Part shown: positions 23,958 to 34,443 of the stretch, piece by piece | How positions within the stretch are numbered: position 1 is the first letter of the stretch | Layout of the letters: every line of letters starts with the position of its first letter | Assembly (NCBI RefSeq): GCF_910592395.1 | Contig: NC_088309.1 | Span: 24,554,599-24,618,598 of the forward strand | Origin: Lineus longissimus | Lineage: Eukaryota > Nemertea > Pilidiophora > Heteronemertea > Lineidae | Length of the DNA: 64,000 bases | Direction of reading: 5' to 3' | The notes under the pieces: model-generated | What the model saw: only the letters and a program-made list of their open reading frames with translations | What the model was told of the DNA's origin: nothing | Databases searched by the model: none | Translations under genes and position numbers: made by a program

Positions 23958-25926
23958 TTTGAATGTTAAAACGTTTTATGTTGACGTCGAATAAACTCAA
24001 TCCAATCCTCCAGGAATTTGGGATTCAAGTCCGTATGAGAGCAAGGTCTTTCGATAGTTTTATTTAAACGATTCTAAAAATATAGTCCTGGAGAAACCCG
24101 CGTGCTAACAACGCAGACTCATCAGTAACAGTTCCTTAGAACTTCGCACGGATTCGTTGTGAAGATTCTCAGGTCGTTGACTCTCGTTGTCAAGTGAGTT
24201 CAACAGGCCCCTTCAGCCCACTATAAATATCATCGATAGTCCGTAGAGATTTAATCCATCAGTTATTAACTCGCTCTGTTTACCGAAAACGCCATCACGT
24301 GGCGTAAGTGCTTTGAGGAATCTGGCGGAGCTGAACGACACTATGACGTTTATTCTATTTACAGCTTTAGCTCGAGTTCCGTTCTAGTTAATGCTATGTC
24401 GTGCTTTCGTCCTTGCCTTTAATTAGCTCCTCTTGAAGTCTTCTATAGTCTGGTAGAAATAACATCATCCTATCGGACAATAAATGTAATACGAATCCAT
24501 TAGATAAACCTGGGTATATAAACAGTAAAATACCAACAGATCGTTTTGTTGGCATTTCACTGTCCATTTGGTTTCGTCATTCAGCCTAACCAAACACCCC
24601 TTTTAGACCCTGTTATGGACGCTTATAGCACATACTACTCCTCGACCGTATCAGCATTAGATATTGAAAGAACTTACACTCCCAAAGCAGTGTCGGCCTT
24701 CAAACCCAAGTCTTTCCTCACATCCTACAAAATCGTCGACGCAACCATCGTTATAGACGAGATCTAAATAAATGAACCTTACTTGCTTTTGACAGTTGTT
24801 CTCAATGTACATATCAAATATTTGATCCGCTCAACTGCTGAATAATTAAGACGATAAATAACTTAGTTAAACAAACAGACAATCAGTGTCCCGATGGCCT
24901 TATCATGCCCCATGGCGAACATGAGCAAAATGTTTGGCTTTTAAGAAGAGAATCTGACTTTTTCCATGCTCCATGGTAGCTAATGATGACGTCCTTTATA
25001 TTGATGGTTACTAGGTTTATAGTTGTCTCTTAAACGGGGATCTACAGGCAAGAACAGTAGAGGGGTCAATTGGTCTTCCGGTGACCAGGGGGAAATAACC
25101 CAGTCTGATTTCATGATGCTTAAAACGCCGCCTGTGAAGGCAGATTTGATATATCACGCCACATGTCAAGCACGATACCCGAGTTTTACGCCGGGTTGCC
25201 CGTAAACAAGAAACTTGTGCGTGATGAGCCGTTGAGCAACCTAAAACGCCGATTTGGATGAAGGCCTTCAGTGTTCAAAGGCAACATTTTTGTTTAGCAT
25301 CATAAAATCAGGGATTCGTCCCGATTCCATCGTGTTCCACCAACTGGACGACTGACAGTGCGTGTACTGCGGTTGAATCACCACACTGATTTAATGGCAT
25401 AGGCGCCGAGATCAAAGCGTCTACATGTATACTAGTATTAAGACGAGAGAATTGTAATGCTCTCCAACTTTATATAAGTGTACCGGTAGGATTTCTTCTT
25501 GTCAATTTAGAAGAGCTGCTTGGAATGTGACTCTACTGGATCTACTTCACGAGTTTTGCTTACAGAATGAAGCTAAGTCCTTTCAAAGATCCTGATATGA
25601 GGGACAGAAGGTCAGTGAAAATGAAAACAATCTTTATGAAAATATGAACGTTTTAATTACTGTAAAAGATTCACAGGGCAAAGGCAGAGTGCAGTGAACA
25701 TACTTCACAAAGTAATGACAACGTATCTGTGGCGGATTCAATACACAGAGGGAAGGAAAGACTAACAATAATTTAAGCTAGAAATGTTTGTGTGTTCATG
25801 TTGTAAAATTGACGTAATTGGTGAATTTATTGCACCTTACTCTGGGCCAATTTCATCTCCCTCCTCTCCCCGCAAAACAAGACCAAGTGAAGAGTCCAAC
25901 GTTTTGCTTCAATCCATAGGTAGTTA
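23958..25926. other. Intergenic, no gene seen
   Basis: Upstream flank of the CNBD2-like gene. The open frame at 24546-24767 on the plus strand shows no motif or convincing splice context. No promoter element could be assigned with confidence. Confidence 0.45.
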
Positions 25927-26119
25927 CTAAGGACTTTATGATTCGAGGGACTATCTTTCTGTTTACACCACCACCCATGCACTATGTACATGTGAGCTAA
26001 TGTACGCCGTGGTGGTATGGAGTAGATGACCACGGCGTACATTAGCTGTATATCGTGGACATAGTGCATGGGTTGTGGTGTAAACGGAAAGATAGTCCCT
26101 CGAATCATAGAGTCCTTAG
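25927..26119. repeat. Foldback element, about 190 bp
   Basis: Left arm 25927-26013 and right arm 26029-26119 are about 90% identical in inverted orientation, with a loop of about 15 bases. The outer ends are CTAAGGACT and AGTCCTTAG, and the arms meet at ACGCCGTGG/CCACGGCGT. No coding capacity. A transcript crossing it would form a long hairpin. Compatible with a MITE; no target duplication was recognised. Confidence 0.85.
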
Positions 26120-27672
26120 CAAATGCCTGTGTTTCAATTAAGTTGATATTGATCACTGAAGCTGTACTTAGTTATGGAAATGCTGAAGTACTGACCCCAC
26201 CAGACTATGGCCTTTTGCTGCCGCAGCCATTTTTTGCCAGGCACCATCTTGTGTTGACAACGGATACCAATATTGAAGTTCAGAGCTTATTTTCATCCGT
26301 TCAAAAGTGATGCCATCTATACTATCAAGATTAAGCTGATATACCAAGAGTGAGGGACACTCACAGTTCATTTACCTGAAGATTTTCATTATTTGAGGGA
26401 GGCGGGGGTTTATAAGTTCCGACTCTTAAGGCATATATACTGTTTAAAATGGATGGCTGCGTAAATTTTTTTATAAATGTTCATTACATTTACCATCTAC
26501 AAGTGCAGGCACAGACATGTCATACCGGTCCATCTTATCAGCAATTTACAAAACTGTGGTTATCTAGATTGAGTATACATTGTAATCTAAACGGGAAATT
26601 TCATCCTCTAAATCTGACACATATTTCTATACCGGTACCACAATATGCATTGAATATTTAAATCCTAGACATTTAAGTTAGTTCTACATGTACAGTACAT
26701 GTACTTTCCAGCTTTTGTCTCATTTGATAAATATATGGTTGCTTTGCTACAAGCAGCTTAGTTAAAGTCTTAAGTGATCCAGAGACTCCCAAGTTTGTTT
26801 GATTTACATCTTCAAGTATACAAGGTATTAAATGACATGCAAGACACACCACCTTTCATTCTCAAATGACCAACATTGTTACTGATAGACTCTGCGACCT
26901 CAACATCATTTTTCTATTTCCCTTGTTACCACTCAGTACCTTCATCACCTTCACCTTCAGGTGTACCTTGGTACTGGGAAATACTGTCGTTAGAGATGTT
27001 TCCTTCGCAAAGGCCAAATTGAAATACACTTTGGGTCCACAACCAGTGTCTTTAATTGATAGGATATGGTGTTCTGCTTGAAGAGGTGTCCACCAAGGTG
27101 TTCAACAGTAAACACACTGCAGAGCAAAATGACTGTACTTGAGTTTCTATAAGATTTTAAGATGAGTCTGGACGCAAAGCAGCTAAAAGCCATTACATGT
27201 ATTGAAAAAAAGAGAAAATTATGGCAATATGAAACTTAGGATCTGGCCATCAAATTCTTTCAAAGTTCACCATCTCCCAAGATGCACTATTTGGACTGCC
27301 AAATCACAGATAATGTATTAACATGTGCAATGTTTTAATGAACACAACAAGCAAAGCTTTAAAGCCAATTCTTTTATATCATAATTGCTATCAGCTGCAC
27401 TGCTTTCTGCGGTAGTCCTACAATGTAAGAACAGGAATGGAATTATCTATTCATGACACAGGATTGCTCTTTTCCACAAAGACAGCCATTTCCACAGTAA
27501 GGTTCTCCTGTCATCTTTACCCCTAGAACAAAATGTAATACAATTATGATTGCACCAACAATGTGAGACTGACGACCAGAAAAAGACTAGAGTGCAACAA
27601 AGTGTACTTGCAGGGCATGGTCATACATTGTACCAAGGGTCAGTACCGTAAATCACCAAAATTTGGCGCAAG
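26120..27672. other. Intergenic, no gene seen
   Basis: AT-rich stretch between the foldback element and the 3' end of the minus-strand E2 gene. It contains scattered TACATGTA octamers (for example a pair near 26686) but no coding exon that I recognise. Confidence 0.45.
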
Positions 27673-27678
27673 TTTATT
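27673..27678 (-). terminator. Poly(A) signal of the minus-strand E2 gene
   Basis: TTTATT on the plus strand reads AATAAA on the minus strand, about 250 bases past the stop codon at 27924. It would give a short 3' UTR that contains the hairpin at 27789-27832. Confidence 0.4.
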
Positions 27679-27788
27679 TTTGCAATTCGTGAACGTTTCT
27701 GCAACAAAAGAAACCTACACTTGTAATGATGCGAATCACATAATGGGTACTAACAGCATTGCCATTACCTGTTCTAAAGAAGCTTTAT

Positions 27789-27832
27789 GTTTCTTATCTT
27801 GTGCCCCTTAAAAGGGGCATAAGATAAGAAAC
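27789..27832. repeat. Hairpin in the E2 gene 3' UTR
   Basis: Arms GTTTCTTATCTTGTGCCCCTT and its complement are paired with one mismatch around a 2-base centre (44 bp total). It begins about 90 bases downstream of the minus-strand E2 stop codon and upstream of its likely poly(A) signal, so it would be part of the mRNA. Confidence 0.7.
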
Positions 27833-27923
27833 CCTGAGAGCTTGAAAACAGATTTTACTACAATCACATTCAGTGCTGATCAAAAGTCTCCATTCTCTGC
27901 ATCTTGGGGAATTCACATCCTCT

Positions 27924-29357
27924 TCATACACCCTCACGTTTTTCGCTATGCTTTTTTGTATGTTCCTCAGCATTTTTTAAGAATTTTTTCCTGTCCTTTG
28001 TGTATTCTTCAGCTAAATCTGCACGTAAAGGATGTTCTGGTTCAGGATCATTCACAAGGGCAGCCAAGGCTTGAATTACTGAAAGAAAACAATTATAGTG
28101 ATGGCATCTTCAGATTTTTCAAATTCACTGCAAGGAAACAGCAATAAATCAATAGCATTTTTTCAGATAATACGGTTACACTGACTAAAAACTCTGTAAC
28201 AAAACCTCAGCTGCCGCCTCCATTTTGGGCTACATTTTAGCTCCACCCTTGCGGTGTTTGGCGAGACAACTAATACCGTCAGTTGGGTATGAATTTCTCA
28301 GGCCTAAAGGCAGTCTATTCCTGCAAGACTCTCAGATTTTCTCACCTTGATCTGTCTTGGTGGCAGGTTTCCAATTTTCAGGAGCTATAATTGGTAGACA
28401 AACTTGTCCCTTCTCATCTATATTAGGATGATATATTTTTGTTTTAAATGTCACTTTAGGTGGTTTGAATGGGTATTCTGCAGGAAATATTATCTCTATC
28501 CTGAAAGCTCCTTTGCTATATGGGGGCTGGTCCTGAAAAAAAAGGTTGAACTAAATTATAATAACGAATAATAAACCAATCACGGTATTCATCTGGTTTA
28601 TTTGGAAGGTCACCAACCGACAATTTCAACAATACCTTTTTGGCACCAGTGGAACACCGACATGACCGACATCTCTCACCATCACAAGTGTCACAACATT
28701 ACATTACAACAAAGCATGTTGGAGCGGAACCCAAATACTTACTGTTTGCAACATCCCCTCCCATTTTAAGATGTTAGATTCATCCACCTCTATCGCTCTG
28801 AAAACTTTGCCATCATTTTTTCTTATTTCTTCCAGTTCCTGAAAAGTTATAAGTTAGTGTAGAAATATTAGCCAACAGTAACAAATCTAAAAGAAGGCGA
28901 GGGGTGGGAAAGAGACTTAGAGAGAGTCCCAACTCTAAATTTTAAACAGCTTCCTTCAGCTCCCACTCCCAAGGGCGAGGCTCCAGCTGTTCAACGGATG
29001 AATGGACGAATAAGCAAAGCATAGAGTTTCTCGTCTAGTTAGTCGGCATACGATGCTACACTTCCTCCACATCCGTGTTCAGTGCAGTGTGTTAACGAAT
29101 ACATTTCGCATGACGACCATGTATAGACCTATACATACATCATGTAGATGTACCCGAGTCATCACGGAATACTCAACACACACATCACACCCATTTTTAC
29201 AACGGACACACATTTTCATTCTTGCAAATTTCGGGTAAGTATCTCGTCGTATGTATGATAAAGATGTACATGTCATCAAAATTGATAATTATCGTTGTGT
29301 AGACGTTCATTTTGCAATTATATTCCTAACCTTTGCCAATCGCCGGGTTGCAGCCAT
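27924..29357 (-). CDS. UBE2L3: Ubiquitin-conjugating enzyme E2 L3 (UbcH7-type)
   Basis: Four exons: 29357-29331, 28838-28743, 28532-28346 and 28078-27924. All splice sites are canonical (AAG|GTTAGG, TTTTCAG|GAA, ACA|GTAAGT, TTTTCAG|GAC, CAAG|GTGAGA, TTTCAG|TAA). The product is 154 residues, the same length as human UBE2L3. The catalytic Cys is C86 in GQVCLP, with the upstream HPN motif (YHPN) and F63 (YPFKPP), the E3-contact residue. P88 and H119, which restrict UbcH7 to transfer onto E3 cysteines (HECT and RBR ligases) rather than lysines, are both present. It takes ubiquitin from E1 and passes it to such E3s in the cytosol and nucleus. It is the conservative copy of the pair; its partner starts 379 bases away on the other strand. 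Confidence 0.95.
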
Positions 29358-29736
29358 CGTCGTATCTTAGTCATGTGACCGGCTGTGACTAAATCCTATA
29401 CTTTCGAGTCAGATCGGCCACGACGGATCGCTCCGCCTGAAAAAAATTCCAGGCGAATGGCATGGGAGAATGGCGTTTTCAGGGGGGGGGGCATTGAGCT
29501 CGAATTTCCCAGTCGATTTATTACAGTAAAAATACAATGTCGGATTTCCTCGTACAGACATTGTATCGTTTCGTTTGTAGCCGACTGTCCGCCCACAGAG
29601 ACGCCTATTGGAGACTTGGTGTAGTTTAATTATTTGATTCCTTATTCAGGCAGCGGTGGTCATGACGCACATTAGTCCAATAGAATAGTGAATAGCGGCT
29701 ACTACGAATATTCAGATCACGTGATCAGGAAACAAG
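29358..29736. promoter_or_regulatory. Bidirectional promoter between the two E2 genes
   Basis: Only 379 bases separate the two divergent start codons, so both promoters must lie here or overlap. Visible elements: CCAAT at 29677, a TCACGTGA E-box near 29717, and a poly-G run near 29484. No TATA box is placed as expected for either gene. Short head-to-head spacing suggests shared regulation; this is inference. Confidence 0.6.
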
Positions 29737-29745
29737 ATGGCGGCG
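29732..29745 (+). promoter_or_regulatory. YY1-like site over the start codon
   Basis: ACAAGATGGCGGCG matches the YY1 consensus AAnATGGCGGC, with its ATG being the start codon of the plus-strand E2 gene. YY1 sites over start codons are common in TATA-less housekeeping promoters. Confidence 0.55.
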
Positions 29746-31142
29746 ACTAGGCGATTGAACAAGGTGACGAATTTGATGGAAATAGTGCCTCAAATAACTT
29801 AGTCCATGCCCAATTCTCGATCTCATTCGTGCTGATTTGTTTTACCTTACTATGTACATCTAATGGCGTCAGTATGAATCTACATGTTTTTGACCTGAAA
29901 GAGGGAAACGTCACCGGCTTGTTTTTTCGCAATCTGATGACTGGTCTGATGTGCCTCTTGGCTCTTCCCTGTTACTCAACTTACTGTTAGGTCCTAGTGT
30001 GCGCTGTAGTACATGATGAATTTGGGAGCATTGATATTAATGCAACCTTCCCATAACCTTGATTCGTAAAAATAAAGGCATTTGATAAAAATTGTGCATT
30101 CTCTTTCAGGAAAGACAAGATCTTGATAAACACTCGGCCACAATTAAAGACATCACTGTTGATGAGAGTAATATATTGACATGGACAGCAACTCTACTCC
30201 CAGTACGTATATTTCACCTGTCTCTGTTTAGTACACTTAGAACTAGTTTTTTTTTATGGTTGGGGCGCTTTTTAAGTGTTTCTTGTGCATTATTTGCAAT
30301 ATAGTATTGAACAAAGTTTCTTTTAGATGAATGAATGATGATAAATCTGAGATGGGCAAAGCCTAAAAAGGCAGGTTGCAGTGCTGGAAATGCATTAGCT
30401 ACTTGCGAAAAAGAGGGCAAAAGGAAAAAATGGACAAAAAGGCAGGGTGCTTGGCCTGCTTTACTCATTAGCTAAAGCACTAATTTGCATTTCTTCTTCC
30501 TCAGGAGTTCCCCCCTTACAACAAAGGAGCATTTAGAATAGAAATCAACTTTCCACCGGAGTATCCATTCAAACCACCTAAAGTGACATTCAAAACAAAA
30601 ATATACCATCCTAACATAGATGAGAAGGGACAAGTTTGCCTGCCAATTATTTCAGCAGAAAATTGGAAACCTGCCACTAAGACAGATCAAGGTACGAAAA
30701 GTGTGCTCTGACTTATCCCACCTGTATTTTGCCAAAGGAAATATGCCTACTATACCAACTATAGACTAAAAAGAGCTCAGTCCAAGGTATCATACCTGTA
30801 AGTTTCAAGCTGATCAATTTTACTCTTTTCCCAATCCCATGCATTACAAATCGGGGTGGGAATGTCCCTTCGGTAAACAGCCCTTTTTAGTTTTACATTA
30901 TATTTTTTTGTACACAATTCCCCTGTACCTTACAAGTAAGCTCTCGAAAACCATGTGTATGCAAACCTTATGTTTTTCTTTCTTTTCCAGTTCTTATGTC
31001 ATTACTTGCACTCGTACAAGAACCTGAACCAACGCATCCACTACGTGGAGATTTAGCTGAAGAATACACGAAGGACAAGAAAAAATTCATGAAAAATGCT
31101 GAGGAACATACGAAAAAGCATGCAGAGAAGCGTTCAAGCTAA
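29737..31142 (+). CDS. Ubiquitin-conjugating enzyme E2, divergent UBE2L3 paralogue
   Basis: Four exons: 29737-29763, 30110-30202, 30505-30691 and 30991-31142, at the same intron positions and phases as the minus-strand copy (0, 0, 1). Product 152 residues. The active-site Cys is C85 (GQVCLP), with YHPN, F62, P87 and H118 all kept, so it should be a Cys-transferring E2 of the UbcH7 type. Exon 3 protein is about 89% identical to its neighbour (55 of 62), but exon 2 (first helix and strands, E1- and E3-facing) is only about 40% alike and one residue shorter. The donor of exon 1 (AAG|GTGACG) is weak. It arose by tandem inverted duplication and looks intact. The first helix is where E1 binding normally occurs, so partner choice may differ. 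Confidence 0.9.
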
Positions 31143-34100
31143 TGCAAGCTAGAGTTTGGACTAAAATTTCAAACTTGGGACATGGTGTGGACAAAGTTTG
31201 AAAATGGAAGTAATGTGCCATTGCTAAGTCAGCAACAATGCCGTGGAATGTTTGACAAAGTGACTTAACATAAGACTTCTTTTAAGACTTGCTCGGTGGG
31301 GGCAATCCCTTTGAAATACTTTGGGAAGTTAGAACATGAATGCCGTTGTTTTATCCCTTAATTTTAAAATGCTAATGTTCTCGAATCAGATTTGATCACA
31401 TTTCCAAGGTTGCGACCTAAACTTCATGTTGTCAGTATTTGTTGTGACCTTGAAATATTTAAATCTGAAAGGTAAAATATTGTTTGACACCTGTTGGCCA
31501 AAATATTGGCAAACATTGCATAAACAGTCATCAGTGAGTTGGGTATATTTAATTTCTGTGGTCTTTGATGCACTGGAGATGACGTGCTTCCAGGAATAAT
31601 TTGTTGATCAATCTGTGGCGGATAATCTCTCACAGGATTATGCTTAGGCAAAGGGGATATCTACAGGAGGAATAGGGTTGATGTATAAGGGCTGAATTTC
31701 TATTTTATTGTTAGTGATGGTGGGGATGATGTTTTGATTGGCTGGTGAAGATGGGGAGAATATTTGAACACCGGGTCAGAACCATACATCGTGTTCCAAG
31801 TTGTTGCAAACTGTGGCGATGTTCCTATATGTCCTATGCATTCGTAACTGATAAACAGGAACATGTTGAAAAGCCTAATTGGTCATTCAAAAGTAAAAAA
31901 ATGGATTTGTTAATTTGAAAATGTTCAATTGTGTAATACGTACTGTGTATAAATTCAGTTATGTAGACTGTTTTACAAAGAAGAAAAGTATTGGCGAATC
32001 TGCGTGCGTAATAACTTTACTTCAGGAGTATTTATTTCCTTAGCCACAAGAAAATGATATGAACTGGACCAGCGTATTAAGGCTAAAAATAATTTGAAGT
32101 TGTCACTGCATAGCCACTGTAGTTGATTAACCAACATCGAATTATACTGTTCATTTGGTTCTGTCCTGTCCCGTGGCTAGTATAAAACATCGGAGATAGT
32201 GTACGGCCTTCTCAATAAGAGCAGTGGGCAACTCTTTGGCTGCTGACAGACTTGTTCGTTTGGCAGGTGCCCTTGATCCAACAGCAAGGCTTGACCCCCG
32301 TTTGATGCTTTAGATGCTTGTATGTCCAACAATCTTCGTGTCCCTTTAAATGAATCTCCTCTTGGCCATGAGACAGATTAGACAGAACCAATTGGGAAGT
32401 AAAGTCCTCAGTTGTCTGTGTCTAGAAGCAGTTAAAAAAGCTGTATCTTGTATTGTAGTATGAATTGCATTCCTCGTTCATATCTTCTAATAAATTTATT
32501 GTTTTCAGCAATCATACCTGTCAATCTCACTTTCTACTGTTGATGAATGTGTAATGTGTCTCCAGGAGTGGCTGGATTTCTCCTACTCTCATTAGTCCCA
32601 ATGATATAGTTATGGTGGACTGCTGGTGTGAACGTAGATTTAGTCCCCATGAGTTGGCCATCCACCACCTCGTGGTCCTCCCTTTAAATGTAGCCAGGGT
32701 ATCGATAAAATGCTGGAGGCTTGGTGGTCGAGATGATTGTTCAGAGATTTGTAGCCTGAGAGGCCTAGATCTTGGACTATCTTTGCCACTAATTTGAATC
32801 TGCCGTTTGGATCGTTCTCATCTGAGATGTCCACTTCCCGAAACTCGTACTACAGTTAAGCCAGTATGTGATGACTTGGATGCGACTGTCACCAAGTCGG
32901 TCACAACGTCTCAGCGTCTACAATATGGCATTTTAGCCTGTGGGCCTTGTCGTCAAATTGTGACCACTTTTCCACAGGTCTCATGTCCTATGAAGCTTCC
33001 CTTTTCCCTGCCTATCCTGAGGCATCTGAAGTAATCTTTTCATTATAGTTGTCTTCAAGATATTCACAACTTGCATGCACAGTGCACAACCAGTGTTCCA
33101 GTAATACCCGCCAGTGCCATTTACGCGACTTTCATGGTTGAGGGGATGATTACAGGATTTCGTAATACCAGGGTAGTCTAGGTCAGTATCGAGCATCCCA
33201 TCTTTAGTCGGGATGGTTCTAGGGAGGTTTCGATAACTGAAAATTCAGCTTTGTCCTGCATGGCAGCGACAGAAATGGCCAATGACGGCCGGTAGGACGT
33301 AGTTTTTCACTCTGGTAACAACAGATCAGATCAAAACCTTGTCATAGTCGAGTTTCTACAAAATTTCACATCAGTTAGATATTGAGGTACTCCGAAAATC
33401 GATAATCTGGAATCTAGGCGGCACATCTGGGTTCTCAAATAAAGCCGGTCAACTACTGTTACAGTTCAGTGACAAAAGGTCAGCCAAGTACCAATAGCTT
33501 TGGCCAGATCAGATAGCTTTGTCAAGTGTCAAGACAACATCGTAGCAAAGAATAGAAATAACTCGGACTGTGATTTGTTAACTCGTCAATTGTTATTTGA
33601 TATCAGAACTATCTTTCAATAATACATTGTTTTCTCTCTGTAAGACGATAGTAGGCTCTACGTACACTATTATCCTAAAAATCTTATACCACGTGTAATG
33701 CGAGATTAACTGGGTAAGCCTACTTACTAAAATAATAATTATAACATATAAAATCAAAGCTAGCACCATATATATTACATGCATTTTGCATATTTATTAG
33801 CAACAAATATCACTTATTCCCGAAGGGGTTCCCCAGGCACACTCACTGCCACATCCTTTCAACTCGGCTTATCTGTCAAGGTTTTGTCCCCCAGGACCAG
33901 TATGTATATACGCCGGGGGTATCCAACCGCAGACTGTCTTCTTCACCCCATGTACATGTACACCCTTGAGACCATTGATCCTTCGGCCAGTGAGGTTTTA
34001 ACACTAAAATATGACCATAACCATAATCCTGTGCCAGCCATGGCAAAAACCACATGCCACCTCTTCCCACCACACACTGCGCAGTTTGCCTCGCTCCGTC

Positions 34101-34443
34101 GGATCATGACGCCGTACCTGGACCATCAAAACCCATCTCGCAGTGTTTTAATGACTGATCATCTTACAATCGTATTATTCAATGAAAACCGGAGTGTCGA
34201 ACTAAATTTACATACACATGATTGTATTATGTACAACGTACTTTTTCAAATCCATTCGTTCGAAGATCGTTAGGAGCAACTCAGTAGATACGAAATGTGT
34301 GAGGTGTCATAAAGTCCGGCGCGATCAAAGAATACCAAGTCTACAGTGTGTGTAGCTGTGGTGTGGGTCATACTATTGCCGATTGAATTATATACATGTA
34401 GTTAAATGCCATTATACAGTTCCTTGGTCTGTATTTGGTCATA
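31143..34443. other. 3' UTR of the plus-strand E2 gene, then spacer
   Basis: The first AATAAA on the plus strand that fits is at 32489, which would give a 3' UTR of about 1.35 kb. Beyond it nothing is recognised. The longest frame (33779-34273, 164 codons) has no motif, its composition resembles non-coding sequence, and I do not call it. Confidence 0.45.
32489..32494 (+). terminator. Poly(A) signal candidate of the plus-strand E2 gene
   Basis: AATAAA in CTAATAAATTTATTG, about 1.35 kb after the stop codon. Confidence 0.35.

Noticed and set aside
33779-34273. 164-codon plus-strand frame
   Set aside because: No domain, no signal peptide, no supporting splice sites, and composition like non-coding DNA; length alone is not enough.
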